DNA of 64,000 nt from Rahnella sp. AA (GTDB lineage Bacteria > Pseudomonadota > Gammaproteobacteria > Enterobacterales > Enterobacteriaceae). Positions 1 through 9,477 of the stretch are shown piece after piece (positions within the stretch are counted from its first letter, which is position 1; every line of letters starts with the position of its first letter). The DNA is taken from contig NZ_PITQ01000001.1 in assembly GCF_002834385.1 (NCBI RefSeq), positions 186,001 to 250,000 of the forward strand. Reading direction: 5' to 3'. Position numbers and translations under genes: made by a program. The notes beneath the pieces are model-generated. The model saw only the letters and a program-made list of their open reading frames with translations. It searched no databases and was not told the DNA's origin.

Positions 1-706
1 TAGTCTTTGTCTATACAAAACATCAAGCCTTTATCGCAGGATTTTTGACATCATACAAATGATGCATGTTGATGTTGTTTTGGCGACATGCAATTTTGTT
101 TATGGAACTGCCCAATCGCAGGGGGTTTTACCTGTGATTTTTCGGTTTTTCTGGCTATGGAACCGGTTGTTTAAAATTGAAATTTACATTCAACTTTATG
201 TTATTTATTGTTTTTGTTGCATTTCCTTCATGCGGAGTACTCAAAGTCCAACTGCATGCAGATATTTATTTTAAGTGAAAAAATTTCACTTAGAGGAAAG
301 CACTTTTTATCTTCCAAAAGAGCATTAACATTGCGTGTTTTTTGCTGTTTTCGGGTTCCTGATTTGACTTAGGGTGTGCGTCAGTTGTGGAATAATCGAT
401 GAGAATTTATTCACTTTGAGAAAACGTATTCATAAGATTTGTTAATCTATTTTTTATCGTATCAGTTACAAAAAAAATACTTTTCTGTTGAAAATGCCAC
501 CCGGCCTCAATGTTTGAAAATTTGAGTAAAATGATGGAACTCATTGATGATAATGATCAAAATGACATTTTAAATACTACATGTAAGCAAATGTTTTATC
601 ACAATCGTTTAATTGTTAGCAATATTACTGATTCTATCGCTAGCCTGAATGACGGACTTATTATTGAGATTGATTAGATGGTCAGATGTGTTGTGGAAAG
701 CGTTGA
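1..706. other. AT-rich intergenic stretch left of mtgA
   Basis: About 700 bases with frequent stops on both strands and no coding signal of normal quality. The longest open stretch on the + strand (59-274) lacks a ribosome-binding site and has a composition unlike a bacterial protein. Homopolymer A and T runs are common. It may hold the mtgA promoter and the end of a gene to the left; I see no confident promoter pair or RNA gene. One short ORF at 510-677 is listed separately with low confidence. Confidence 0.5.
510..677 (+). CDS. possible 55-residue acidic small protein
   Basis: An ATG-initiated ORF of 55 codons that starts MFENLSKMMELIDDND and ends GLIIEID. It is acidic and has a normal amino-acid mix, unlike the other open stretches in this AT-rich region. 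No good Shine-Dalgarno sequence precedes it. It ends 29 bases before mtgA, so it could be a leader ORF or a chance ORF. I do not recognise the family. No function is proposed. Confidence 0.2.
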   Translation: MFENLSKMMELIDDNDQNDILNTTCKQMFYHNRLIVSNITDSIASLNDGLIIEID

Positions 707-1429
707 ATGAATAAATTTGCTGGAAAGGGCCTATTGCGTAAGCCATTTTTATGGCTGAAACGCGCTTTGATACTGTTACTCTGCTTATGGGTAGCGGGCA
801 TCATTCTTTTTTCATTTTTACCCGTACCCTTCTCTGCCGTGATGATCGAACGTCAGGTTTCAGCCTGGCTTACGGGGGACTTTGGTTATGTTGCGCATTC
901 CGACTGGGTGCCTATGGATGAAATTTCAGCGCCAATGGCTCTGGCCGTTATGGCGTCGGAAGATCAAAAATTCCCTGAACATTGGGGCTTTGATATGGAA
1001 GCCATACAGTCCGTACTCGATAAAGAGGGAGGGAAAATGCGCGGTGCATCGACTTTGTCGCAACAAACGGCCAAGAATTTATTCCTCTGGGACGGTCGTA
1101 GTTGGGTGAGAAAAGGGCTGGAAGCGGGGCTGACCGTGGGGATTGAAACGGTCTGGACAAAACGCCGTATCCTGACAGTTTATCTGAATATTGTTGAGTT
1201 TGGCGACGGTGTGTTTGGTGTCGAGCAAGCCGCTCAACATTTCTTCCATAAACCTGCCAGCCGCCTGACGGCTTCGCAGGCCGCATTGCTGGCTGCTGTA
1301 TTGCCGAATCCGCATCTGTTTAAGGTCAACGCGCCGTCGGCATACGTGCTACGCCGCCAGCAATGGATCCTGAGGCAAATGAGCCAACTCGGTGGAGAAT
1401 CTTTCCTGCAAGAACATAAGCTGCATTGA
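707..1429 (+). CDS. mtgA: monofunctional biosynthetic peptidoglycan transglycosylase MtgA
   Basis: MtgA polymerises lipid II into glycan strands at the periplasmic face of the inner membrane. The protein has 240 residues, the usual family length (about 242 in E. coli). One membrane anchor spans residues 17-38. The GT51 signature follows: [12 protein letters not shown] (residues 85-96, with catalytic Glu85), then [12 protein letters not shown], and a second key glutamate (Glu164) in [11 protein letters not shown]. There is no transpeptidase domain, so it is the monofunctional type. It converges with dolP, with a bidirectional terminator between them. In E. coli mtgA sits near arcB and elbB rather than next to dolP, so the neighbourhood is rearranged. 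Confidence 0.96.
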   Translation: MNKFAGKGLLRKPFLWLKRALILLLCLWVAGIILFSFLPVPFSAVMIERQVSAWLTGDFGYVAHSDWVPMDEISAPMALAVMASEDQKFPEHWGFDMEAIQSVLDKEGGKMRGASTLSQQTAKNLFLWDGRSWVRKGLEAGLTVGIETVWTKRRILTVYLNIVEFGDGVFGVEQAAQHFFHKPASRLTASQAALLAAVLPNPHLFKVNAPSAYVLRRQQWILRQMSQLGGESFLQEHKLH

Positions 1430-1453
1430 ATTGTGCCCATTTTCGGGCGTAAA

Positions 1454-1477
1454 AAAGGACAGCATGAGCTGTCCTTT
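1454..1477. terminator. bidirectional terminator between mtgA and dolP
   Basis: A ten-base stem AAAGGACAGC pairs with GCTGTCCTTT around a four-base loop. An A run on the left and a T run on the right make it usable from both directions. It lies between the convergent mtgA and dolP genes. Confidence 0.75.
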
Positions 1478-1494
1478 ATGTTTTAACGATGGGA

Positions 1495-2070
1495 TTATTT
1501 AACGTAAGTAAACGCCGTTGTGACGTGTTTAACGCCACTTACGCCCGCAGCAATACCCGCCGCTGATTTCCCTTCTTCCTGCGTGACCAGGCCGAGCAGG
1601 AACACTTCGCCATTCTCGGTCGTGACTTTAACGTTGGAAGATTTAACCGAATCGCTGGTCAGCAACTGAGAGCGAACTTTCGTTGTGATCCACGTATCGA
1701 CAGAGGCGGTGCCCATGCTGACCGGTTTGCCGGTGCGGATCTCGTTATACACTTCCGTTGCGCCTTCAACGCCCATCGCAATTTGTTTTGCACGGGAAGC
1801 CATATCCGCGGACGGTGCCTGACCGGTTAACAGGACTTTGCCCTGATACGCGGTGGCGACAATTCGGGCCTCGTCTTTCAATTGCTTATCTTTACTTACC
1901 GCGTTGGAAACACGCGCTTCCAGCGTGCTGTCATCAACCTGAGTGCCTACCGTTCGCGGGTCAGTGGTGGTTTTCGTTGCGACACCTGCCGCACCAACTA
2001 CTGCTGCGGCGACGCAGCCTTGTAACAGAAGGGCGCTTAACAATACAGCAAAGAGAGGGCTCGCCTTCAT
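1495..2070 (-). CDS. dolP: outer-membrane lipoprotein DolP (BON domains)
   Basis: DolP (YraP) is an outer-membrane lipoprotein that supports envelope integrity and localises to division sites. The 191-residue product has a lipoprotein signal with lipobox LLQGC (lipidated Cys19) and two BON domains: residues about 48-115, with VLLTGQAPS, and about 125-190, with VFLLGLVTQEE. The start is backed by a GGAG Shine-Dalgarno eight bases upstream. It lies nine bases after diaA on the same strand, as in E. coli, where the pair is cotranscribed. Length and domain order are normal for the family. Confidence 0.96.
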   Translation of the reverse strand: MKASPLFAVLLSALLLQGCVAAAVVGAAGVATKTTTDPRTVGTQVDDSTLEARVSNAVSKDKQLKDEARIVATAYQGKVLLTGQAPSADMASRAKQIAMGVEGATEVYNEIRTGKPVSMGTASVDTWITTKVRSQLLTSDSVKSSNVKVTTENGEVFLLGLVTQEEGKSAAGIAAGVSGVKHVTTAFTYVK

Positions 2071-2079
2071 TTGATCTCC

Positions 2080-2670
2080 TTAATCGTCCTGGTGTGGGAA
2101 CAGCGTGTTATCTATCAGGTCACAGAGGCAGTTTACTGTGAGCATATGCATTTCCTGAATGCGGGCGCTGCGATGAGAGGGAATACGGATCTCAACATCG
2201 TGAGGGCCCAGCAAACCCGCCAGTTCGCCGCCGTCATAACCTGTTAATGCGACAATCGTCATATCACGGGTGACCGCTGCTTCAACGGCTTTGACAATAT
2301 CACGGCTGTTGCCGCGGGTAGAAATCGCCAGCAAAACATCACCCGCCTGACCTAAGGCGCGCACCTGTTTTGCATAGATTTCTTCGTGCAGACGGTCATT
2401 AGCAATTGCCGTCAACACAATATTGTCTGCACATAGTGAGATTGCAGGAAGGCTGGGACGTTCAGTTTCAAAACGATTAATCAGACTGGCGGAAAAATGC
2501 TGCGCATTTGCCGCAGAGGTGCCGTTACCACAGCACAGGATTTTGTTGCCGTTGAGCAGTGATTGCACCAGTGTCATCGCTGCACGGGAAATCGCGTCAG
2601 GCAAGGCTTCGGCCGCTGCAATCTGGGTTTGGATACTTTCGGTAAAGCAGACTTTGATTCTATCCAGCAC
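2080..2670 (-). CDS. diaA: DnaA initiator-associating protein DiaA
   Basis: DiaA is a SIS-fold homotetramer that binds DnaA and promotes its assembly at oriC, helping timely initiation of replication. The 196-residue product is close to the E. coli protein along its whole length, including the SIS signature [14 protein letters not shown], the [10 protein letters not shown] loop and the C-terminal [14 protein letters not shown]. The start codon is GTG. The gene lies between yraN and dolP on the minus strand, the E. coli order. Confidence 0.97.
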   Translation of the reverse strand: MLDRIKVCFTESIQTQIAAAEALPDAISRAAMTLVQSLLNGNKILCCGNGTSAANAQHFSASLINRFETERPSLPAISLCADNIVLTAIANDRLHEEIYAKQVRALGQAGDVLLAISTRGNSRDIVKAVEAAVTRDMTIVALTGYDGGELAGLLGPHDVEIRIPSHRSARIQEMHMLTVNCLCDLIDNTLFPHQDD

Positions 2671-2700
2671 GGTTTTTCGTCCAGTCAGTCGTCGTAATAT

Positions 2701-3069
2701 TTATTCCGCATTGAATGCATCGGGCAGCCATTCTAACTGGCTGCCGGTGATGGCTAAAACATCAAAACGGCAAGGTGATGTGTCAAAGCTTGCGTTGTGG
2801 CCTGCAAGCCAAAAAGATGCCGCGCGTAACAGGCGCTGCTGTTTTTGACGCGTGACGCTGGCCGCCGCGCCACCAAAGTTTGCATTGCGCCGGTAGCGAA
2901 CCTCAACAAACACCCAGGTTTGCTGGTCACGCATGATCAGGTCAATTTCACCTGCGCGGCAGGCCACATTGGCCGCCACAAAGGTTAACCCGGCTCTTTC
3001 AAGATAGCGTCGCGCGTAAGCCTCGTATTGTGCCCCGCACGACCGCGTTTTTGACAAAAAATTTATCAT
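2701..3069 (-). CDS. yraN: UPF0102 family endonuclease-like protein YraN
   Basis: A 122-residue UPF0102 protein. The family has a restriction-endonuclease-like fold, seen here as GEIDLIM followed by VFVEVRYR (the acidic residues and EVR of a PD-(D/E)XK-type core), then [12 protein letters not shown]. The biological role in enterobacteria is not settled. The start is an ATG with an AAGGA site seven bases upstream, and an in-frame stop lies close upstream, so a longer version that overlaps lpoA, as in E. coli, is not possible here. Confidence 0.93.
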   Translation of the reverse strand: MINFLSKTRSCGAQYEAYARRYLERAGLTFVAANVACRAGEIDLIMRDQQTWVFVEVRYRRNANFGGAAASVTRQKQQRLLRAASFWLAGHNASFDTSPCRFDVLAITGSQLEWLPDAFNAE

Positions 3070-3134
3070 CAGTACGTCCTTGTACTTGTTAGTGCAGAGA
3101 ATTCCGTTTTCTCAGCGCCGGTTATCGCTGTTTT

Positions 3135-5159
3135 TCACGAAGAAACCGGAACCAGCGAGCCCTGGCGGTATTGCAGCCACGGCAGTTTGCGATGGATAAC
3201 GCAGTTGCTGTTGGCGCTTAAATCCCCGGTGCTGCCAGAGACCTGGAAGCCAGGAAGAGTCCGCATTTGTGAGAAGTGATTTGCCAGACTCCAGGCATCA
3301 ATCCCCATCGCATACAGGCGAACCAGCGAGTAATCGTTGCCGAATTTCGCTGCGGCCTGCTGCATCAGTGCAGGGTTAGAACCCGCCAGTAAAGGAATGT
3401 CGCTAAATTCCACGCCTTCCATCTCCAGACGATAATCCGGGCCGGCTCCCGCCTGATAGCTGCGTGAGCTTGCATAGACAGACGGATGAGAACGACCATT
3501 AACCGCCAGATCCAGCATTGGTTTAATCAGCGTCAGTTCGCCCTGAGTCGCCACGACATAAACGGAATCCACCGCGCCACCTGTGCTGCCTTGTGTAATT
3601 TGCGCATCTGTAGGCGGAGCCGGAATGGTAATCCCGCCAATAGTCACGCCCTGTGCCTGCGCCGGTGTGGCTGCATCGCTTGCGGTGACCGGCGTACCGG
3701 TCAGGCGGATGCCGCTGCCGATAGATGAACGTAATTCACCGGCAGAGCCCAGCCCTTGTTTCAGAACCGTCTGTCCGCCCAGTTTCTGCCATTCATTGGC
3801 AAATGCCTGCGCAATACGGTCACCAAAGGCGCCGCGGGGTACCAGCAACAATGGCGAACGTTTCTGTTCTGCCCACATATGGCGGGCCGCATCTTGTGCC
3901 TCATCTTCCGGCGAGAGCGCAAAGTAACAGATATTCGGACTATTTTTCTCAGTTTCTGGCTGATTGAGCGCTAAAACATTCAGAGGCGTCTGGGTGTTAC
4001 CCAGCTCATTTACCTGATCTTTCAGCAGCGGGCCGACCACCAGCGTCGCGCCATCCTGCTGTGCCTGCGTCAGTAACGCCGCCAGAGGCTGACCATTTGT
4101 GTCGTACACTTTTACCTGCGCATTACTGCTGGCTACCGGCGCAGTGGTCGGTGTGGCCGCTGGCTGCGCCTGAGACGGATCGGTTTGTGGCTGTGCTGCG
4201 CCATCCGTCGGCGCTGAAGGGCTGAGCGCCGCATTCGGGTCTGCCGGGGGCTGCGCGTTAGGATCCGCAGGTGCCGTTTGTGGGGCGGGCTGGCTCACCT
4301 GACCATTCATTGCGGCGTTAAAACCTTGCTGGATGGCATTACCGTAAACCTGCGCTGGCCCGCTCATTGGCAGGAACAGTGCGATTTTACCGGTAGATGC
4401 CGGTTGGAAAGTCAGCACGTTGTTGAGCTGCGTGGGCAACGTCACCGCAGCCGGGTTCACCGGATAACGACGCTGCCAGTCTTTGATACCAGCTTTCAAT
4501 AGATCAGGATCCTGCTTGTTGCTTTGCCAGACACTCAGTAAATCCAGCCAGCCTTGCAGGGTATTTTCATCCGCGTTAATCACGATGCTGTTAACATCCT
4601 GCGCGGACATTTGCGTCAGTGCGGCCCAGGTTTCATCGATGTTGGTCTGATGAAGCTGGCCCTGGAGGAGTGGCTCTTGCGCAATGTATGCACGGATTAA
4701 ACCCAGGCTGGTACGCCCCTGGCTGGCATCGATTTGAGCCTGATAGTAGCGGGCCTTTTGATCGTTGGTCAGATTGGAAGGATCCAACTGGCCCAGGAGG
4801 CTGGCCGCTGCCGGATAATTCTTCTGTGCAATCTGGACTTCAGCGCTGGTCAGTTGTTGTTCTACGGTTTGTGCCGCAGTCAGGTTCTGAGGTACCTGAG
4901 CCAGCTGCGCTGCCGCTTCAGGCACTTTGCCTTCGCGTATCAGGGCACGCACTGCAAGCAATTGCCAGTCAGCCTTGTTATCATCACCGCTTTGCTGTGC
5001 CTGCTGCAGATAATAGTCAGAACTGCCAGCTGCTGCGCCCTGGACACTTTCAGTCGGTGCCTGTGGTGCCTGACCGGAACAGCTGGCGAGAAGCATAGCC
5101 ACGATGATGGCAGGGAGTAAACGTCCCGAACGGGTACGAAAGGTCATTGAGGAAGGCAT
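3135..5159 (-). CDS. lpoA: LpoA, outer-membrane lipoprotein activator of PBP1a
   Basis: LpoA spans the periplasm from the outer membrane and activates the class A penicillin-binding protein PBP1a. The 674-residue product has a lipoprotein signal with lipobox LLASC (Cys27), an N-terminal TPR-like helical half (about 40-250) and a C-terminal periplasmic-binding-protein-like half (about 255-674, starting KIALFLPMSGPAQVYG). A Pro/Ala/Gln-rich insert of about 60 residues (about 289-350, with repeated PADPNA units) sits early in the C-terminal half, where E. coli LpoA also has a flexible segment. A GGAAA site supports the chosen start. rsmI diverges from it. Confidence 0.96.
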   Translation of the reverse strand: MPSSMTFRTRSGRLLPAIIVAMLLASCSGQAPQAPTESVQGAAAGSSDYYLQQAQQSGDDNKADWQLLAVRALIREGKVPEAAAQLAQVPQNLTAAQTVEQQLTSAEVQIAQKNYPAAASLLGQLDPSNLTNDQKARYYQAQIDASQGRTSLGLIRAYIAQEPLLQGQLHQTNIDETWAALTQMSAQDVNSIVINADENTLQGWLDLLSVWQSNKQDPDLLKAGIKDWQRRYPVNPAAVTLPTQLNNVLTFQPASTGKIALFLPMSGPAQVYGNAIQQGFNAAMNGQVSQPAPQTAPADPNAQPPADPNAALSPSAPTDGAAQPQTDPSQAQPAATPTTAPVASSNAQVKVYDTNGQPLAALLTQAQQDGATLVVGPLLKDQVNELGNTQTPLNVLALNQPETEKNSPNICYFALSPEDEAQDAARHMWAEQKRSPLLLVPRGAFGDRIAQAFANEWQKLGGQTVLKQGLGSAGELRSSIGSGIRLTGTPVTASDAATPAQAQGVTIGGITIPAPPTDAQITQGSTGGAVDSVYVVATQGELTLIKPMLDLAVNGRSHPSVYASSRSYQAGAGPDYRLEMEGVEFSDIPLLAGSNPALMQQAAAKFGNDYSLVRLYAMGIDAWSLANHFSQMRTLPGFQVSGSTGDLSANSNCVIHRKLPWLQYRQGSLVPVSS

Positions 5160-5220
5160 TCAGTTTCCAGTGATGTTTTTTCAAGATGCTCAATATTAAA
5201 TCGGCAATCCGGATGAAACA

Positions 5221-6090
5221 ATGAATCAAGACGATCAAGCAGATATTTCTGCCTCAACGCTGTATATCGTACCGACGCCAATTGGCAATTTAGGGGACAT
5301 TACCCAACGCGCGCTGACCGTTCTGAACAGTGTAGATTTGATTGCCGCGGAAGACACCCGGCATACAGGATTGCTGCTGCAACATTTCGCGATTAACGCG
5401 AAAATGTATCCGCTACATGACCACAACGAACAGCAGAAAGCCGAGCATTTACTGGCGAAATTGCAGGAAGGCCAGACTATTGCGCTGGTTTCTGATGCCG
5501 GTACACCATTGATTAATGACCCCGGTTATCACCTTGTACGTCGTTGTCGTGAAGCGGGGATCCGTGTCGTTCCTTTACCGGGCGCTTGCGCGGCAATAAC
5601 GGCGCTGTGCGCAGCCGGTTTACCGTCAGATCGTTTCTGTTACGAAGGGTTTCTGCCAGCCAAAACCAAATCCCGCAAAGACACATTGCTGGCATTAATC
5701 GAAGAGCCGCGCACGCTGATTTTCTATGAATCCACCCATCGTCTGATCGACAGTTTGCAGGATATGGTCGACGTCTGGGGGCCGCAGCGTTATGTGGTTC
5801 TGGCGCGCGAACTGACCAAAACCTGGGAAAACATTCACGGTGCGCCAGTCGGCGAACTGCTGGCGTGGGTGCAGGAAGTGGAAACCCGCCGCCGCGGCGA
5901 AATGGTGCTGATTGTGGAAGGCCATAAAGTCGATGTGGAAGCGTTGCCTGCTGAAGCCCTGCGCACGCTGGCGCTGCTGCAAAAAGAGTTACCGTTGAAA
6001 AAGGCCGCCGCGCTGGCCGCAGAAATCCACGGGGTGAAGAAGAATGCGTTGTATAAATACGCGCTTGATGAGCAAGAGGGTGACAAATAG
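5221..6090 (+). CDS. rsmI: 16S rRNA C1402 2'-O-ribose methyltransferase RsmI
   Basis: RsmI methylates the 2'-hydroxyl of C1402 in the P-site region of 16S rRNA, next to the base methylation made by RsmH. The 289-residue protein carries the tetrapyrrole-methylase-type fold: [15 protein letters not shown] near the N-terminus, [22 protein letters not shown] and a C-terminal helical domain. It is divergent from lpoA, as in E. coli. Its last codons overlap the promoter of rnpB. Confidence 0.97.
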   Translation: MNQDDQADISASTLYIVPTPIGNLGDITQRALTVLNSVDLIAAEDTRHTGLLLQHFAINAKMYPLHDHNEQQKAEHLLAKLQEGQTIALVSDAGTPLINDPGYHLVRRCREAGIRVVPLPGACAAITALCAAGLPSDRFCYEGFLPAKTKSRKDTLLALIEEPRTLIFYESTHRLIDSLQDMVDVWGPQRYVVLARELTKTWENIHGAPVGELLAWVQEVETRRRGEMVLIVEGHKVDVEALPAEALRTLALLQKELPLKKAAALAAEIHGVKKNALYKYALDEQEGDK

Positions 6091-6108
6091 GGCGTAATAC
6101 CCTATTAT
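6080..6108 (+). promoter_or_regulatory. rnpB promoter
   Basis: A -35 element GTGACA (6080-6085) and a -10 element TATTAT (6103-6108) are separated by 17 bases. The RNase P RNA begins eight bases after the -10. The discriminator is GC-rich (CCGCCGC), a feature of growth-rate/stringently controlled stable-RNA promoters. The -35 lies inside the last codons of rsmI. Confidence 0.7.
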
Positions 6109-6115
6109 CCGCCGC

Positions 6116-6492
<377 letters not shown>

Positions 6493-6500
6493 CGTCAAAA

Positions 6501-6540
6501 GAAAGCCCGTGCAGAGTTATCTGCGCGGGCTTTCGTCTTT
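6501..6540 (+). terminator. rnpB terminator
   Basis: A strong hairpin with 15-base arms (starting GAAAGCCCG and ending CGGGCTTTC, one imperfect pair) is followed by TCTTT. It starts eight bases after the end of the RNase P RNA. Confidence 0.85.
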
Positions 6541-6580
6541 CTGCGATTTGTAAAATCCGCAAATCCGTTACCTGCGAAGG

Positions 6581-7285
6581 TTAAACCGGCATGTCGATCA
6601 GCAATGCGCGAAGCGGCGTGCTGGCAGAAACGGTCAGGCTGTTTTCCTGATGGATAAACGCACCGTCGCCGCAGGCCAGTTTTTGTGATTCGTGGCTGAC
6701 CGCGCCCAGCGCATCAACCTGGCCGTGAATCGATTGCAGATACGCCCGCGGGCCACGGATCGGCATGGAAATCTGTTCGCCCGGTTTTAAATCCAGATGA
6801 TGTATCCAGACATTTTGCCGCAATTGCAGGCTGCCGTTTTCACCATCCGGCGACGCCAGCAGGAAATGTTTCGCATCCGGCAGCGTCATTTTCTGGGTTA
6901 GCGGATTCTCATGTTCCGGGCAGGCATCCAGCCATAATTGCATCCGCGTCAGTGGCTGGCTACTACTGGTGTTGAGCTCGCTGTAACTGACATTGGCTTG
7001 TGTCGATAGCAGCGCCGCTTCACCGGCTTCGACCCGCACGCTGTTACCTTCGCTGTCGCGGTATTCCGCCGAGCCCTGTAAAACCAGATTCAGAACATCA
7101 ACGCGCGGATAAGTCCGTGGCTGGAAACTCGCACCCGGCGCCAGCACTTCCTGATTCAGGACGCGCAGCGACGCATAGCCCATCAGCTTCGGATCAAAGT
7201 AATGTCCAAAGGAGAAAGTGTAACGTGCCTGCAGCCAACCAAAGTCAGCGGTGCCGCACTCTTTTGCCGTTCTGCTGGTGATCAT
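6581..7285 (-). CDS. yhaK: pirin-family bicupin protein YhaK
   Basis: A 234-residue pirin-family bicupin, near-identical in length to E. coli YhaK (233). The N-terminal cupin includes YTFSFGHYFDPKLMGYASLRVLN, and the following YPRVDVLNLVLQGS replaces the metal-ligand-rich motif of classical pirins. E. coli YhaK is cytosolic and reported to respond to redox state; its substrate is unknown. The gene diverges from the LysR regulator yhaJ, as a target of that regulator would. Confidence 0.92.
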   Translation of the reverse strand: MITSRTAKECGTADFGWLQARYTFSFGHYFDPKLMGYASLRVLNQEVLAPGASFQPRTYPRVDVLNLVLQGSAEYRDSEGNSVRVEAGEAALLSTQANVSYSELNTSSSQPLTRMQLWLDACPEHENPLTQKMTLPDAKHFLLASPDGENGSLQLRQNVWIHHLDLKPGEQISMPIRGPRAYLQSIHGQVDALGAVSHESQKLACGDGAFIHQENSLTVSASTPLRALLIDMPV

Positions 7286-7395
7286 GGCGGTCGCCTCTCT
7301 TAAAAATTTAGATGTATAAATGGTAAGCGTCTGGACGTGTGATTGTTAGCCAGTTAATCTGGTCGCTATATTCAAATTTCCTGACAGAGAAAAGA

Positions 7396-8301
7396 ATGGC
7401 TAAGGATCGCGCACTCACACTGGAAGCATTACGGGTCATGGATGCGATTGACCGCAGAGGAAGTTTTGCCGCCGCCGCTGATGAGCTGGGCCGCGTACCG
7501 TCTGCGTTGAGCTACACCATGCAAAAGCTGGAAGAAGAGCTGGACGTGGTGTTATTTGACCGTTCAGGTCATCGGACAAAATTCACCAATGTGGGCCGGA
7601 TGTTGCTTGAGCGTGGCCGCGTGCTGCTCGAAGCCGCCGACAAACTGACCGTCGATGCCGAAGCGCTGGCGCGTGGCTGGGAAACGCACATCACGATCGT
7701 TTGCGAAGCCTTATCCCCGGCGGCGCAATTATTCCCGCTGATTGAGAAACTGGCGCTGAAAGCCAACACGCAGGTTTCACTGATTACCGAAGTGCTGGCG
7801 GGGGCGTGGGAGCGCCTTGAGCAGGGGCGTGCGGATATTGTTATCGCGCCCGATATGCATTTCCGTTCCTCGACAGAAATTAACAGCCGCAAACTTTATA
7901 AGCAGGTCAGCGTTTACGTGGCTGCGCCGGATCATCCGATTCATCTGGAAGCCGAGCCGCTGTCTGAAGTCAGCCGCGTTAAATATCGCGGGATTGCGGT
8001 GGCGGATACGGCGCGTGAACGCCCGGTGCTCACCGTGCAACTGCTCGATAAGCAACAACGTCTGACGGTCAGTACCATCGAAGAAAAACGTAAAGCGCTG
8101 CTGGCCGGATTAGGCGTTGCGACGATGCCTTATCCGATGGTTGAGCAAGATATTGCCGAAGGGCGTTTGCGGGTGGTCAGTGCGGAATATAACCGTGAAA
8201 TCGACATCATTATGGCGTGGCGTCGCGACAGCATGGGTGAGGCGAAAGCCTGGTTCCTGCGTGAAATTCCACGGTTGCTGGCAACGCGCGAAGCGAAGTG
8301 A
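7396..8301 (+). CDS. yhaJ: LysR-family transcriptional regulator YhaJ
   Basis: A LysR regulator: an N-terminal winged HTH (residues about 5-63, with GSFAAAADELGRVPSALSYT as the recognition region) and a C-terminal substrate-binding-like effector domain. I chose the ATG at 7396, which gives MAKDRALTLEALRVMDAID, because it aligns with the start of LysR HTH domains; an in-frame ATG 19 codons upstream is less likely. In E. coli, YhaJ responds to quinol/aromatic compounds and activates yqjF. Here it sits between yhaK and the yqjG-yqjF genes. Both targets are therefore local. Confidence 0.93.
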   Translation: MAKDRALTLEALRVMDAIDRRGSFAAAADELGRVPSALSYTMQKLEEELDVVLFDRSGHRTKFTNVGRMLLERGRVLLEAADKLTVDAEALARGWETHITIVCEALSPAAQLFPLIEKLALKANTQVSLITEVLAGAWERLEQGRADIVIAPDMHFRSSTEINSRKLYKQVSVYVAAPDHPIHLEAEPLSEVSRVKYRGIAVADTARERPVLTVQLLDKQQRLTVSTIEEKRKALLAGLGVATMPYPMVEQDIAEGRLRVVSAEYNREIDIIMAWRRDSMGEAKAWFLREIPRLLATREAK

Positions 8302-8310
8302 ATAAACGTG

Positions 8311-8353
8311 ACTGGCATTCTTCCCCCTTTAAAAAAGGGGGAAGAATGCCAGT
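8311..8353. terminator. long perfect inverted repeat between yhaJ and yqjG
   Basis: Twenty-base arms (8311-8330 and 8334-8353) pair without a mismatch around three A residues. The arm begins ACTGGCATTC and ends CCCCCTTT. It lies between two convergent genes and probably ends transcription from both sides, although no clear U run follows either arm. Confidence 0.65.
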
Positions 8354-8357
8354 GTGA

Positions 8358-9344
8358 TTAGCTGAAACGGATATCGCGGCCGTGCGGTGATTCTAAATCC
8401 TGCGCCGGACCGGTAGAGATAATTCCGTAAGGGTTAATCGTGGCGTGGCTGCGGTAATAGTGATTGCGGATATGCGCAAAATCCACGGTTTCACGAATGC
8501 CCTGCAGCTGGTAGATATCGCGCAGAAAACCGTACAGATTCGGATAATCGCTGATGCGGTGACGGTCGCATTTGAAATGCGTGACGTAGACCGGATCAAA
8601 GCGAACCAGCGTGGTCCACAGACGAAGATCGGCTTCGGTGAGTTTGTTGCCGGTCAGATAACGGTGCTTACCCAGTAATTCCTCAGCGCGTTCCAGCGCA
8701 TCAAACACGCCATTTACCGCTTCGTCGTATGCGTCCTGAGAGGTTGCAAAACCGGCTTTATAGACGCCGTTATTAATCTGCGGATAGACCCACTCATTAA
8801 TCGCGTCGATCTCAGTGCGCAGGTTTTGCGGGTAATAATCACCTGCTTTCGCACCGATGGCATCAAAAGCACTGTTGAACATACGGATGATGTCTGAAGA
8901 TTCGTTGCTGACAATCGTCTGCTGTTTTTTGTCCCACAGGATAGGCACGGTCACGCGGCCGGTGTAATCATTTTGCGCACGCAGATAGATTTCATACGCG
9001 TAATTCAGATGATACAAATCATCACCGGTGGCGGCGGGGAAATCGGTGCCAAACGTCCAGCCGTGTTCCAGCATCAGTGGGTGAACCACAGAGACAGGGA
9101 TAATGTCTTCGAGCCCTTTCAGGGCGCGCATCAGCAGTGTCCGGTGTGCCCACGGACAGGCCAGTGAAACATAAAGATGGTAGCGGTCGCGCTCAGCGGT
9201 AAACCCCCCCACGCCGTGCTCGCCCGGTGCGCCATCGGGTGTGATCCAGTTACGGAACTGCGCGACAGAACGTTTGAAATGACCGCCGGTAGATTTGGTG
9301 TCATACCAGGTGTCCTGCCATTTACCTTCGACCAGTTGTCCCAT
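8358..9344 (-). CDS. yqjG: glutathionyl-hydroquinone reductase YqjG
   Basis: YqjG is a Xi-class glutathione transferase that reduces glutathionyl-hydroquinones with glutathione. The 328-residue product has the family active-site motif SLACPWAHRT with nucleophilic Cys63, an extended N-terminal region typical of the Xi class, and a C-terminal all-helical GST domain (from about 180). An AAGGA site precedes the start. It is upstream of yqjF's opposite end on the same strand, with a terminator between the two, so the genes may be separate units. A role in quinone detoxification fits the neighbouring YhaJ regulator. Confidence 0.95.
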   Translation of the reverse strand: MGQLVEGKWQDTWYDTKSTGGHFKRSVAQFRNWITPDGAPGEHGVGGFTAERDRYHLYVSLACPWAHRTLLMRALKGLEDIIPVSVVHPLMLEHGWTFGTDFPAATGDDLYHLNYAYEIYLRAQNDYTGRVTVPILWDKKQQTIVSNESSDIIRMFNSAFDAIGAKAGDYYPQNLRTEIDAINEWVYPQINNGVYKAGFATSQDAYDEAVNGVFDALERAEELLGKHRYLTGNKLTEADLRLWTTLVRFDPVYVTHFKCDRHRISDYPNLYGFLRDIYQLQGIRETVDFAHIRNHYYRSHATINPYGIISTGPAQDLESPHGRDIRFS

Positions 9345-9383
9345 GATATTTTCCTTACTGTCAGTGATCTTTCAGAATTAAAA

Positions 9384-9411
9384 AGGGCGAGGTGATTAAT
9401 CACATCGCCCT
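9384..9411 (-). terminator. terminator downstream of yqjF
   Basis: The stem AGGGCGA-GTGATT folds back on AATCAC-TCGCCCT, and on the minus strand it is followed by TTTTTAATT. It lies between the end of yqjF and the start of yqjG. Confidence 0.7.
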
Positions 9412-9477
9412 GCAGGTGCTTTTTATTGTCTTATTTAATTATAGCTTGGATACAGCTCCCTGGTGCCGGAGCCGTAA

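Noticed and set aside
59-274. 71-codon open frame in the left AT-rich region
   Set aside because: No ribosome-binding site, Phe/Tyr/Cys-heavy composition unlike a normal protein, and no neighbour context.
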